Assembly (NCBI GenBank): GCA_020846135.1
Contig: JADLEK010000044.1
Span: forward strand, 90,893 to 154,892
Origin: Gammaproteobacteria bacterium
Lineage (GTDB): Bacteria; Pseudomonadota; Gammaproteobacteria; Competibacterales; Competibacteraceae
Length of the DNA stretch: 64,000 bases
Direction: 5' to 3'
The position numbers and the translations under genes are program-made. Numbering within the stretch: position 1 is the stretch's first letter; the number at the start of each line of letters is the position of its first letter. The notes beneath the pieces were generated by a model. It was given only the letters and a program-made list of their open reading frames with translations, was not told the DNA's origin and searched no databases. This document shows positions 18,324 through 26,530 of the stretch, piece by piece.

Positions 18324-18536
18324 CTACGGGTTAGCAGCAGGCAACATCTCAAACTCCGGCCCGGTGCGACCGAGGCGCTTGTCGAGTTCGCGCTTGAGGG
18401 TCAGCAACAGCCATTCCCGCTCGTGGCGAATCCGCTCAGTGCGGTAGGCGTCCACCTGGGTCTGGATGCTGCGGAGCATCGCCAGCACTTCCGGGTAAGA
18501 ACTGACCGGAATCAGTTTCCGGCGTGGAACGCCCAC
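18324..18536 (-). CDS. Small hypothetical protein near attR
   Basis: A 70-residue GTG-started frame (MGVPRRKLIPVSSYPEV). It continues as a charged helix (VDAYRTERIRHEREW) and ends EFEMLPAANP. No convincing ribosome binding site is seen and no family is recognised. It is kept because it lies in line with the DUF1640 gene on the same strand. Confidence 0.35.
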   Translation of the reverse strand: MGVPRRKLIPVSSYPEVLAMLRSIQTQVDAYRTERIRHEREWLLLTLKRELDKRLGRTGPEFEMLPAANP

Positions 18537-18665
18537 CCGCAGAGTGTGCTACGAATGTGTCCGGGGTTGATCAGGCCAGCCGTTGTGCATAGGCGCAGCG
18601 TGGCACAGAAAATAAAAAACGGAACGGTATTTTATTGATTGAAAAAAGGATTTTTCGACCGCCTA

Positions 18666-18723
18666 GGACTCAAAATCCGCCGGTAGTGATACCGTGAGAG
18701 TTCGAGTCTCTCTCCCGGCACCA
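18666..18723 (+). repeat. attR of the integrated element
   Basis: Exact 58-bp copy of the tRNA-Leu 3' portion at 5706-5763. The bases before it do not form the rest of a tRNA, so this is the distal junction. It is preceded by an A+T-rich stretch (18600-18660). Confidence 0.95.
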
Positions 18724-19174
18724 GATCAAACAATCTTTCAAAGTCAGTTGTCGTTGCACGATCAACTGACTCACCCTCCTGGCGACCGTCCTGCTCCCGA
18801 CAGCCCTCTTGGCGGCATTTTTCCAGTAGTCATTGGCGTCCTCATTCTTGCGTCCACTTCCATGCAGCCAATGCTCGCGCATGTCCTGCCGTTCCGTGTC
18901 CATCTGGAAATGCGCCGCGCCTTGGAAGAAGTCGGGGCTTACTTCACGCACTCCGCGTCACCGAAGCCGACCAGGAAATTCTGCGGGGGCGGTTTGCGGC
19001 CTTGAAGGAGATTCAGCGCGGCCTGTTTAATCTGCTGTTAAGCCTATCTGCCGGTCGCTGGAGCGGCTTTATACCCGCGAAAGCAGCTATGTGATCGTCC
19101 ATTCCCAACAGCGGGCCATCCTGCAACGCCGGTTGCCCAGTCTGAATCTGCCGAGCCTGGAAGCTAGCGTGTAG
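18724..19174 (+). pseudogene. Degenerate coding remnant beyond attR
   Basis: No intact gene spans this stretch. Pieces in different plus-strand frames read like one protein: TEADQEILRGRFAALKEIQR near 18960-19020, then YTRESSYVIVHSQQRAIL to the TAG at 19172-19174. At least one frameshift separates them. The family is not recognised. It could be a chromosomal gene decayed after integration or an older phage gene. Confidence 0.3.
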
Positions 19175-19210
19175 GGTTTTTTGCCACGGAAGGTCCACGG
19201 AAAATCAACT

Positions 19211-19411
19211 TCAGGCGGATTCCGGGTAGCCCAGCGTCTGCAATGCCGCCCTGAGTTCCGCCCGGCAGTCGCGGTCGGCTTCTACCATGACCTGCCCGGT
19301 TGGCACATCAACCACAATGTCGCCAACACCCGGCAACGGGCTGAGTCCGGCGCGAATCGCGGCGGCGCAGCCTTGGCATTTGACGTTCTGAACCTGGATG
19401 GCAATCTGCAT
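19211..19411 (-). CDS. Heavy-metal-associated (HMA) domain protein, CopZ-like
   Basis: A 66-residue single-domain metallochaperone type protein. The start MQIAIQVQNVKCQGC has the metal-binding CxxC at residues 12-15, followed by the ferredoxin-like fold pattern (VVDVPTGQVMVEAD, LQTLGYPE). It would bind Cu(I) or a similar soft metal in the cytoplasm. GGAGA lies about eight bases before the ATG. No copper ATPase gene is next to it, so its partner is elsewhere. Confidence 0.88.
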   Translation of the reverse strand: MQIAIQVQNVKCQGCAAAIRAGLSPLPGVGDIVVDVPTGQVMVEADRDCRAELRAALQTLGYPESA

Positions 19412-19666
19412 GTTGTCTATCTCCGTCTCTCAGTGGTCATCTCATTAAAGCCCATCCCCTGCATTTTCGACACTATCGAAGCCGCATTCCTCCCGGTCCA
19501 GCTCCGCGCTCACCCGGCAGGACCCGGTGAAGCCGGTCATCGCTTATAGTCAACCGTAGAATAAATTTGGATTTTCTCTGGCTGAGGCGGATAGAATCCG
19601 CCCCTGTTTTCAACCCCTGATGACGAGAATAATCATGTTCAGGCTGGAATTCCCACGGAGTTATTT

Positions 19667-20455
19667 ATGCTGATTCATCCCGATTTCGACCCGGTAGCGC
19701 TGAGTCTGGGACCCTTGCAGGTGCGTTGGTATGGGCTGATGTACCTGCTGGCCTTTCTGATCGGCTGGGCGCTGGGCCGTTACCGGGTTAAGCAGACCGG
19801 CTCCGGATGGACCGCCGAGCAAATGGATGATCTGGTGTTTTACATTGCACTCGGGGTCATTCTCGGCGGGCGGTTCGGCTATGTGCTGTTTTATGGCTTT
19901 AGCAGTTTCCTGCACGATCCGCTGATGCTGTTGCGGATCTGGGAAGGCGGGATGTCCTTCCACGGCGGGTTCATCGGCGTGTTGCTGGCGATGATCCTGT
20001 TTGCGCGTAAATACCAAAAGCCATTTTGGGGAACCGTTGATTTCATCGCGCCGTTGATTGCGCCGGGGCTGTTTTTCGGGCGGATCGGCAATTTCATCAA
20101 CGGCGAGTTGTGGGGCCGGGTCACCGATGCGCCGTGGGGAGTGGTGTTTCGCCAGACCGGCGACCACCTGCCGCGCCATCCTTCGCAACTGTATGAGGCG
20201 GCGCTGGAAGGGGTGGCGTTGTTCCTGATCGTCTGGCTGTTTTCGGCCAAACCGCGCCCAAGAATGGCGGTATCCGGCGTATTCGCGCTGGGCTACGGCA
20301 TCTTTCGCTTGCTGGTGGAACTGGTGCGCCAGCCGGACGCCCACCTCGGTTATCTGGCGTTTGGCTGGGTGACGATGGGGCAATTGCTGTCATTGCCGCT
20401 GATTGCCGTGGGCGTGATTCTGCTGCTGCTGGCCTATCGGCGGAAGGCGGGTTAA
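19667..20455 (+). CDS. lgt: Prolipoprotein diacylglyceryl transferase
   Basis: An inner-membrane enzyme that transfers diacylglycerol from phosphatidylglycerol to the lipobox cysteine of prolipoproteins. The 262 residues hold about seven helices. The family signatures are GGMSFHGGFIG (His99, equivalent to E. coli His103) and GRIGNFINGELWG (Arg139, equivalent to Arg143), plus RHPSQLYEA. It starts MLIHPDFDP as usual. thyA, which follows lgt in E. coli, is not present downstream. Confidence 0.97.
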   Translation: MLIHPDFDPVALSLGPLQVRWYGLMYLLAFLIGWALGRYRVKQTGSGWTAEQMDDLVFYIALGVILGGRFGYVLFYGFSSFLHDPLMLLRIWEGGMSFHGGFIGVLLAMILFARKYQKPFWGTVDFIAPLIAPGLFFGRIGNFINGELWGRVTDAPWGVVFRQTGDHLPRHPSQLYEAALEGVALFLIVWLFSAKPRPRMAVSGVFALGYGIFRLLVELVRQPDAHLGYLAFGWVTMGQLLSLPLIAVGVILLLLAYRRKAG

Positions 20456-20470
20456 GCGGTGACGCCGTGA

Positions 20471-20832
20471 TTAATCCGCCGTGATCCGGGCATATCCGGC
20501 CAAGGCTTCAGCGCGACTGACGGCGAATTCCACGACCGGGTCTGGATAAGCCCGGCCCGACGCAAAACCGGTGGCCGGTTGCTCGGCGGGCGATGCGGTC
20601 TAAGGTTGATGCAGGGCCGATACCGGCAGCTTCGCCAGTTCGGGAATCCACTGGCGCAGATAAGCGCCGTCCGGATCGAGCTTTTCGCTCTGCCGCATCG
20701 GGTTGAACACCCCCTCATGAGGAGCGTGCAGGTAAACCGGAATCACCTGCTGATGCTGGCCAGCAGCCTGACGCAAGGCGGTTGTCCGCCAGCCGCAGAT
20801 CGCGGCGAAACCAGACCAGAGCTATCGACATG
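20471..20832 (-). pseudogene. phrB: Deoxyribopyrimidine photolyase relic
   Basis: On the minus strand the sequence starts MSIALVWFRRDLRLADN, the photolyase N terminus. It shifts frame (about two bases lost), continues ALRQAAGQHQQVIPVYLHAP, then jumps directly to the C-terminal family motif LDPDGAYLRQWIPELAKLP. An in-frame TAG follows, and the typical end (GRAYPDPVVEFAVSRAEALA) runs to the TAA at 20471. The whole FAD-binding middle of about 350 residues is missing. The gene is dead by at least three lesions. Blue-light repair by this locus is lost. Confidence 0.85.
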
Positions 20833-20950
20833 AACGCGTTATCCCGCAGAATAGTGAACGATTATCGGTGCCCGGCAACCAAACAGCTTCCGAACCGTCC
20901 CTTAATACCGTGATCAGGCTGCCCTGGCCCGGCCTTGGAGATTTTCAGCC

Positions 20951-21244
20951 ATGTATCTGTGCATCTGCAAAACTGTTTCCGACCAGCAAATCCGCCAGGC
21001 GGTCTCGGAGGGCGTGCGCACGGTCGGCGAGGTCAGCGCCCGCTTTGGGGTCGGGACTGAGTGCGGCAAGTGCCTCGACGACATTCGCGCCTATGTTGAC
21101 GCCTGCCTGGTCGATGTTGACGCCGGTTTGGCCGAGCTGCCAGCAGTTCCGGGGCCGACGCCAATTGCCGTCGCCAAACCGGCTCCCCCACCCGTCACCA
21201 CCCCCGCTCCAGCGCCAGCCGCCTGGTTCGCCATCGATCTTTAA
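20951..21244 (+). CDS. bfd: Bacterioferritin-associated ferredoxin, long form
   Basis: A [2Fe-2S] protein that binds bacterioferritin and delivers electrons to release stored iron. The four cysteine ligands are in CIC near the start and CGKC around residues 38-41 (MYLCICKTVSDQQIRQAV and GTECGKCLDD). The usual protein is about 64 residues. This one has a 97-residue length due to an Ala/Pro-rich tail. It lies 39 bp upstream of bfr in the same direction, matching its partner role. Confidence 0.92.
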   Translation: MYLCICKTVSDQQIRQAVSEGVRTVGEVSARFGVGTECGKCLDDIRAYVDACLVDVDAGLAELPAVPGPTPIAVAKPAPPPVTTPAPAPAAWFAIDL

Positions 21245-21283
21245 CCGCCTCACCTCACCCCATTCACTCCGGAGACATGCTGC

Positions 21284-21748
21284 ATGAAAGGCGACGCCCA
21301 AGTCATCGAGTACCTGAACAAGGCGCTCAAGAACGAACTGACTTCCATCAACCAGTATTTTCTCCATGCCCGCATCCTGGAAAACTGGGGATTCGCCAAA
21401 CTCGGCCAGCACGAGTACGACGAGTCGATTGACGAGATGAAACACGCCGACCGGCTGACCCAGCGGATTCTGGCGCTGGAGGGTCTGCCCAATCTGCAAG
21501 ACCTGGGCAAGCTGTACATCGGGCAGAATGTGGAAGAAATCCTGCGCGGCGACCTCAAGCTCGAACTGACCGCGCACCCGCTCTACAAGGAAGCGGTCGG
21601 GTATTGCGAAAGTTGCGGCGACTATGCGACCCGCGATCTGCTGGCCGCCATTCTCGCCAGCGAGGAAGAACACATCGGCTGGCTGGAAATGCAGTTGGGG
21701 CTGATTCAGCATCTGGGCCTGCCGGGCTATTTGCAAGCTCAGTTGTAA
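21284..21748 (+). CDS. bfr: Bacterioferritin
   Basis: A 154-residue heme-containing ferritin forming a 24-mer iron store. All ferroxidase residues are present at the classical numbering: Glu18, Glu51, His54, Glu94, Glu127 and His130. The heme-ligand Met52 lies in DEMKHADR. Co-oriented with bfd. Its 3' end overlaps the convergent histidine kinase gene by about 10 bases. Confidence 0.97.
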   Translation: MKGDAQVIEYLNKALKNELTSINQYFLHARILENWGFAKLGQHEYDESIDEMKHADRLTQRILALEGLPNLQDLGKLYIGQNVEEILRGDLKLELTAHPLYKEAVGYCESCGDYATRDLLAAILASEEEHIGWLEMQLGLIQHLGLPGYLQAQL

Positions 21749-23103
21749 GTTCGAGCCACCGGCAGCCGGAGCGCAAACACCGCGCCGTGCGGGACTTGAT
21801 CGCGCACGGTGATCTCGCCGCCATGCAGACGGGCGATGGTGCGAACGATGGACAAGCCAAGTCCGCTGCCGGGTCCAGCATCCCGCCGATAGAACCGCTC
21901 AAAAATCGCCGCCTTTTCCCCATCGGGCACCCCCGGACCGTAATCGGCTACCGTGATTTCAAGATCGGATTCGGCCAGCCGCAGGCGGATTTCAGGCGGC
22001 CGGCGATCCGGGCTTTGGCGCAACGCATTGTCGATCAGGTTGTGCAGGGCAATCGTTAGCAGTTCCGGGTCAACATCCAGATAGAGTTCCTGATCCAGCA
22101 CTTGCCAGCGGATCCGGGCTGGGTAATGGTCGGCTGCCTGGCCGACTACGGCGTTGATGCCAACCTCCTGTAGGGCCAGACCGAAACGCAGGTCACGCAA
22201 GCGATCCTGGGTAATCAGGGCATTAGCGAGATGGATCAGGCGCTGGGTGGCTTGACGCATATTGTCCAGCCGGGTCGCTACCGCTGGCTGGATGTCGTCG
22301 GCGAGATATTTTAGGGAGTCGAGCGACGCCTGAATCATGGCGGCCGGAGTGCGGAATTCGTGCGAGGCCAGCGACAGCAACTGACGCTGTTCGGCTTCAG
22401 CCTGTTCGACATCAGCCAGAGCGGTGCGCAGGTTGCGATCATCGCTCTGCTTGGCAAGCAGCAGAAAACCATAGCCATTGATAATGGTGATCAGGTAGCC
22501 CGCCACCCATAACGTCAGGTTGGGGCCTTGGTAGCCGAGGTGCGCGATGTCGTTGATCCAGAACAAAGGGACCGACCGGGCGATGAAGATCGCGCCCATG
22601 ATGGCGTTGGTGACGCCCATCAACCGCAGCAGCGGGCCGTTGGACCGTTGGGTCAGTAGCAGGACCGTCATAGCGGTAAAGAAAGCGCCGTTGATCCATG
22701 AGAAATAGATCAGATCGATCCGGCGCGATAAGCCCAGACCATGCAGAGTCAACTGCGCGATCAGCGCCAGTCCGGTCAGGATCAGCAGGGGCATTTGCCA
22801 GCCGCGCCGGCGCAGCAGGCTGGCGTAAGCGGCGCATTCCAATGACCAGCCGACGATCAGCAGCAGATGAGAAACGGTCAGGGACAGCCAGAGTGGAATG
22901 ACCGGCCGCAGCCAGATTAGCAGGAAGGCGCTGCCGCTGATGACCCGCGCCCAGCGCCAGATCAACAGTGGCTGATCGGTCGTTTTGACCGACCAGGTAT
23001 AAACCGTGACCAGCGCGGCAAAGGCCAGATTGCCGAGACCCGCCGCTAGCGATAGAGTAGGAATATCAATCAATTGCTCACCTTTTCCCGGTTCTTGCGC
23101 CAT
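21739..23103 (-). CDS. Membrane sensor histidine kinase
   Basis: A 454-residue kinase. Residues 12-215 hold about seven transmembrane helices with little periplasmic loop, so it may sense within the membrane. HisKA follows with the phosphoacceptor His248 in [10 protein letters not shown], then the HATPase_c domain: N box [12 protein letters not shown]1 DYGPGVPDG and G2 [11 protein letters not shown]. It diverges from its apparent partner regulator, sharing the bases CATG for both start codons. The signal is unknown. Overlap with the bfr end is convergent. Confidence 0.93.
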   Translation of the reverse strand: MAQEPGKGEQLIDIPTLSLAAGLGNLAFAALVTVYTWSVKTTDQPLLIWRWARVISGSAFLLIWLRPVIPLWLSLTVSHLLLIVGWSLECAAYASLLRRRGWQMPLLILTGLALIAQLTLHGLGLSRRIDLIYFSWINGAFFTAMTVLLLTQRSNGPLLRLMGVTNAIMGAIFIARSVPLFWINDIAHLGYQGPNLTLWVAGYLITIINGYGFLLLAKQSDDRNLRTALADVEQAEAEQRQLLSLASHEFRTPAAMIQASLDSLKYLADDIQPAVATRLDNMRQATQRLIHLANALITQDRLRDLRFGLALQEVGINAVVGQAADHYPARIRWQVLDQELYLDVDPELLTIALHNLIDNALRQSPDRRPPEIRLRLAESDLEITVADYGPGVPDGEKAAIFERFYRRDAGPGSGLGLSIVRTIARLHGGEITVRDQVPHGAVFALRLPVARTYN

Positions 23104-23815
23104 GTCGGATTGTAGCGTTGCTTATACCGTTTCCATCGTCGAGGATGAAGCTGTCCTGCGCGATGAACTGGCGTTTCAGCTCGAATGCCTGGGGTTTACA
23201 GTCGAGAAGTTCGCCAGCGCTGAACAGTTTTACCGTTACCTGGCGGTGCAGTCGCAAACGGTGGTGGTGCTGGATATTGGTCTGACCGGCGAGGATGGTT
23301 TATCGGTCTGCCAGCATCTGCGGGGGCATAACCTCAACATTGGCATTGTCTTCATCACCGCGCGGAGTTTGCGGAGCGATCGCCTGGCGGGTCTTGATGC
23401 CGGCGCGGACGCCTACCTGGTCAAGCCCCTTGATGTGGATGAGCTGGCGCTGATTCTCAAACGTCTGGGGCAACGCTTCAGCGCCGCCGCGATCCCGATG
23501 CCGCCGCATCCGGCTCCCCACGGGCAATGGCATTTTACGGAGGGTTCCACCTGGCTCGTTGCGCCGAATCAGGCCCGGATTCGCCTGTCCGTCCGCGAAT
23601 ATCAGTTACTGAACGCGCTGTTGCAGCGTTTGGGCGAACCGTGCCGCCATGCCGAACTGGCGCTCGCACTGGGCTTGCTCCCGGAGGAATATAACCGGCA
23701 CCGGGTCGAGGTCATTCTCAGTCGGTTACGCGAGAGAATCTACCGCTGTAGCGGGCTACATCTGCCCATTCAGGCCGAGAGAAATGTCGGTTATCTCATT
23801 GTGCCGGGACTTTAA
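23102..23815 (+). CDS. OmpR-type response regulator
   Basis: A two-domain regulator of 237 residues. The receiver domain starts YTVSIVEDEAVLRDELA, with phosphoacceptor Asp58 in VVVLDIGLTGEDG and Lys in YLVKPLD. The C-terminal winged helix has the OmpR pattern (RIRLSVREYQLLNALLQ, then RVEVILSRLRERI). It would bind DNA on phosphorylation by the divergent kinase. I start at the ATG of 23102. An upstream in-frame start lies inside the kinase coding region. Confidence 0.92.
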   Translation: MSDCSVAYTVSIVEDEAVLRDELAFQLECLGFTVEKFASAEQFYRYLAVQSQTVVVLDIGLTGEDGLSVCQHLRGHNLNIGIVFITARSLRSDRLAGLDAGADAYLVKPLDVDELALILKRLGQRFSAAAIPMPPHPAPHGQWHFTEGSTWLVAPNQARIRLSVREYQLLNALLQRLGEPCRHAELALALGLLPEEYNRHRVEVILSRLRERIYRCSGLHLPIQAERNVGYLIVPGL

Positions 23816-23959
23816 TTGGCGGGCAGAACCCTTCCGAGAGTTTTGAGAGCATTTGAGAGCAAATTCCCCTTGATTTCTTGTAGGGTGACGCGCGGCGCTG
23901 GGATAAGGCTTGCAAGCCGGTCTTCCACGCCCATCTACCGCCATTCTCAGGAGGCACTC
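23816..23959 (+). promoter_or_regulatory. Intergenic leader before the secreted-protein pair
   Basis: 144 bases without a gene. It contains tandem GAGAG...TTTTGAGAGCATTTGAGAG-like half repeats (GAGAGTTTTGAGAGC and TTTGAGAGC around 23836-23865) that could be binding sites of the adjacent OmpR-type regulator. This is only an inference from position and spacing. Confidence 0.3.
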
Positions 23960-24871
23960 ATGCTCTACCCCAATCCCCTCAATCTGGCCCAGCGGAGTGT
24001 TCTGCCGTTGGCGCTGCTCTGCGCCTTGAGCGGCCAGAGCGCGACCGCCGCCACCGCCGGTATGTGTCACTACATGACCAATACGGCAATCCAGAATGTC
24101 ACCGGGCACAACCTGCAATATACCAACCTAGCCCTGTCCGATAACTTCGGCATCCACCCCAATTTCCCCATCACCTGGATTCTTGCCACGGGCGGCGTGA
24201 CCGGGTTTACCCAAACCTGGGGGTCGTCCAACGGCACGACCGGCGGGCAACTCACCTTCCAGATTCAGGATGGTCAGGCCAATCCGCAGTTCATCCTGGA
24301 TTACTCGAGTGGAGTGAGCGCCAATCCCGCCACCGTCGCCGACGCGGCAGCGACTGGCGCCCAGGAAGTCACGCAAGAAACGCTTAAAGATGCCGGGGAA
24401 GATGCCGGGGAAGATGCAGCGGAAGATGCTGAAGTGCCGCCGCCCGCCGATGCGGTTTTGGCTGCGGTTCAGGTTTTGAAGGCCGTGTTTAAAATCGCGT
24501 CCAAGATCATTAGCGCTTTCAGCGCGGAAGGCTACCTCAATGTCAACCCGCCGTCTGGCGTCACCTTTCCAACCGTGGCCAACCTCACGGTAGATTCCTC
24601 CCAGACCAATACAGTGGTGGTCCCCGGTTCAGGCAGCACCCCCGAGGAGCAAAACCTCAACGGTTATGTAGTATCGGCCATCGGGATTAACAATGGGTGC
24701 ATCAACTCCTGGAACGTAGTTGTCGCCCCTTACTGTGCCTATGTTTGCGGTTATGCCTCAGCCAATAATACCCCTGTTGCCGATGCCAACTGTGCGAGTA
24801 CCACCTACTGTTCATCGCCGGCTAGTGCGTCGACTAACCCCTTGTTTGCTAAAACCTTGGCTGCCCAATAA
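23960..24871 (+). CDS. Secreted protein of unknown function
   Basis: A 303-residue protein with a Sec signal peptide (start MLYPNPLNLAQRSVLPLAL, cleavage probably after SATA|ATA near residue 31). The mature start reads CHYMTNTAIQNVTGHNLQY. The pattern of Pro-, Gly- and Thr-containing strands (FPITWILATGGVTGFTQTW, then TGGQLTFQI) resembles a small beta-sandwich fold such as seen in secreted lytic or binding proteins, but this is weak. A short acidic repeat (DAGEDAGEDAAEDAE), an amphipathic helix and a Cys-rich end follow. AGGAGG precedes the ATG. It shares direction and spacing (11 bp) with the next gene. Confidence 0.75.
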   Translation: MLYPNPLNLAQRSVLPLALLCALSGQSATAATAGMCHYMTNTAIQNVTGHNLQYTNLALSDNFGIHPNFPITWILATGGVTGFTQTWGSSNGTTGGQLTFQIQDGQANPQFILDYSSGVSANPATVADAAATGAQEVTQETLKDAGEDAGEDAAEDAEVPPPADAVLAAVQVLKAVFKIASKIISAFSAEGYLNVNPPSGVTFPTVANLTVDSSQTNTVVVPGSGSTPEEQNLNGYVVSAIGINNGCINSWNVVVAPYCAYVCGYASANNTPVADANCASTTYCSSPASASTNPLFAKTLAAQ

Positions 24872-24882
24872 AGGATTTTTCC

Positions 24883-26358
24883 ATGAAACTCCATCCATTC
24901 GTATTTACTCCAAACCGCATAGCACTGTTATTGCTGGGTGTGCTGGGCAGTCAGTCTGCGTTAGCGATTACTATTCCGGGAAACGCACAATGCTATTCTA
25001 ACAATGGCGGCTACGGCTACGATGCCTATATCGCTAACAATTCGGCATTCGGCGAGTTACAGGCTGTTTACGCCTACAACAACGGGAGTGCCTATTACGA
25101 AACCGGCACCGGAACATTTGCCACGACTCCTCCGGCGAGTGTAAACACGCTCAATAACGGTACCTTTTGTTATAGCGATAAGTCAAGTTATGAGGGGAAC
25201 TATCTGGCCTATTCGGTGGGATCGAGTTCCTACGCTTTCAACCTGCAATTCTGGGGTGACGATCAAGGGCCATCGTTTTATTTAAACCTTAACTCCATCA
25301 ATAATTCGGTTTGGACCACCAGTGGCGTTTGCCCCGGAGAGACGAACTGGGCGGCGGCGATCTCGGCAAACAACACCAGCACCACCACTCAGACCATCTG
25401 CAATGAGGATTACGTCCTCAACATCGCTACTGCGAATACCGGTGGCAGCGATAATGGCGCGACCTTGACGATTACCGACAATCCGGCGGGCAACGCCAGT
25501 GGCTCGCAGTCGAGTTCGTCCGTGGCTACGGCAAGCGCCCAGTCAAGATCCATGATGGCCAGTGCGGAAAATTATGGGGTGGCCAGCCGCATCTTCAAAA
25601 AAACCCGCTGGTCCTTGATTCGTGACCCGGCGACGCAGAATCTCAGCGGGATGATTTACGCGAAAGACGGTCGGCAATTTGGCAGCTTTGTCCACTGCAC
25701 GCTCGTCAGTGATAACGGGAATGCCGATCCGGTTCAACACCAATCAACCTATAACTGCGCTACTACCGATCCTTGCACTTCGGGACAATGCGGCGAAACC
25801 TGGCAAGGAATGACGGAGGCGGTGATTTTGCCGGGGACTTTCTTTGATCGCCCCCCGACCAATAACCCCAAAGTCAAGCTGTTGACCCCGCCGGTTGGGG
25901 GCGATGCTGATATTCGCAAATCGTTGGAGTTATTACCCACGGTCACCGAGCGAAGAATCCATCAGACCCCGGATGGCAAGGTGAAGGTTCTCAGCGTCAA
26001 TCTGCTCAAACAGGAATGGCTGCTGGCTTATGACGGCCAGCATCTATTCGCCGCAGTCCCGCATAACCAGATGGGCCAGCCCCGGTTCGTGCAGTGCAAC
26101 CAAACCGCTGAGACTGAGCGAGAGGTGAAGATGGACTGCCTGGAGGCCTATCGCTGCCATTTTGGCCCCTGCACCGATGACCAGTGGAGTCCGGTGGCGT
26201 CGATTACGTTGCCTAAAAGCCTGTTGAGTTTACCGGTGACCCCGACCAGCAGTGGCGGCGGTGGTTGCGTATTAACGCCGAATACGCCATTCGATCCGCT
26301 GTTTCCCGCATTAAGCATCGGCGCACTCTGGTATTTGGGTCGCCGCCGGCGGCAGTAA
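24883..26358 (+). CDS. Secreted protein with a C-terminal sorting-type anchor
   Basis: A 491-residue protein with a signal peptide (MKLHPFVFTPNRIALLLLG, cleaved near SALA|ITI). The N-terminal 160 residues show the same kind of strand pattern as the upstream protein (PPASVNTLNNGTFCYSD, then SYAFNLQFWGDD). The C-terminal half is Cys-containing and unrecognised. The end has the three-part sorting layout: GGGGC, a hydrophobic segment (FPALSIGALWYLG) and a basic tail RRRRQ, like GlyGly- or JDVT-type CTERM signals processed by membrane proteases. It probably ends up surface-exposed. Downstream lies a terminator-like hairpin. Confidence 0.78.
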   Translation: MKLHPFVFTPNRIALLLLGVLGSQSALAITIPGNAQCYSNNGGYGYDAYIANNSAFGELQAVYAYNNGSAYYETGTGTFATTPPASVNTLNNGTFCYSDKSSYEGNYLAYSVGSSSYAFNLQFWGDDQGPSFYLNLNSINNSVWTTSGVCPGETNWAAAISANNTSTTTQTICNEDYVLNIATANTGGSDNGATLTITDNPAGNASGSQSSSSVATASAQSRSMMASAENYGVASRIFKKTRWSLIRDPATQNLSGMIYAKDGRQFGSFVHCTLVSDNGNADPVQHQSTYNCATTDPCTSGQCGETWQGMTEAVILPGTFFDRPPTNNPKVKLLTPPVGGDADIRKSLELLPTVTERRIHQTPDGKVKVLSVNLLKQEWLLAYDGQHLFAAVPHNQMGQPRFVQCNQTAETEREVKMDCLEAYRCHFGPCTDDQWSPVASITLPKSLLSLPVTPTSSGGGGCVLTPNTPFDPLFPALSIGALWYLGRRRRQ

Positions 26359-26390
26359 TTTGATCAGGACTTGCGCTTAACTCCCTTTTC

Positions 26391-26461
26391 CGTCATTCCC
26401 GCGAAAGCGGGTATCCAGTTTTTCAGCGGCTGCCTGGATTCCCGCATTCGCGGGAATGACG
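26391..26461. repeat. Paired inverted CGTCATTCCCGCG repeat
   Basis: Two 28-bp arms, 26391-26418 and 26434-26461, each themselves hairpin-like around CCCGCGAAAGCGGG, face each other across a 15-base loop. Further partial copies (GGTATGACGG, GGGAATGACG) follow to 26497. Same family as the palindrome at 3217-3244. Confidence 0.85.
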
Positions 26462-26497
26462 AAAATATCGGGTATGACGGAAACCTCGGGAATGACG

Positions 26498-26530
26498 AAA
26501 GCCTGTTGAAAATGGGTATCAGGCTTTTTT
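26498..26530. terminator. Terminator-like hairpin
   Basis: AAAGCCTG pairs with CAGGCTTT around a 14-base loop, and a run of T follows on the plus strand. It would end transcription of the two secreted-protein genes. It overlaps the stop codon of the hydrolase pseudogene. Confidence 0.6.

Larger units (their letters stand above)
5764..18723. mobile_element. Integrated, apparently incomplete phage element in tRNA-Leu
   Basis: A 12.96-kb insertion between two 58-bp direct repeats. The order is: integrase (minus), terminase 3' stump, MuF head protein, small protein, gpG-like protein, Mu I-type protease, P22-type coat, small membrane ORF, gp36-like, gp37-like, tail tube, tape measure, unknown protein, then two small minus-strand genes before attR. 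No portal, full terminase, repressor, replication, lysis, baseplate or fibre genes are visible, so it cannot be a self-sufficient phage. The structural frames that remain are intact. Base composition is close to the chromosome except for an A+T-rich patch near 17.2-17.6 kb. Confidence 0.9.

Noticed and set aside
18694..19005. A plus-strand 103-codon frame starting inside attR
   Set aside because: It begins within the tRNA repeat, has no ribosome binding site, and overlaps a stretch whose other frames show decayed coding sequence.
26391..26497. A CRISPR array
   Set aside because: Repeats are palindromic, irregularly spaced and lack unique spacers of constant length.
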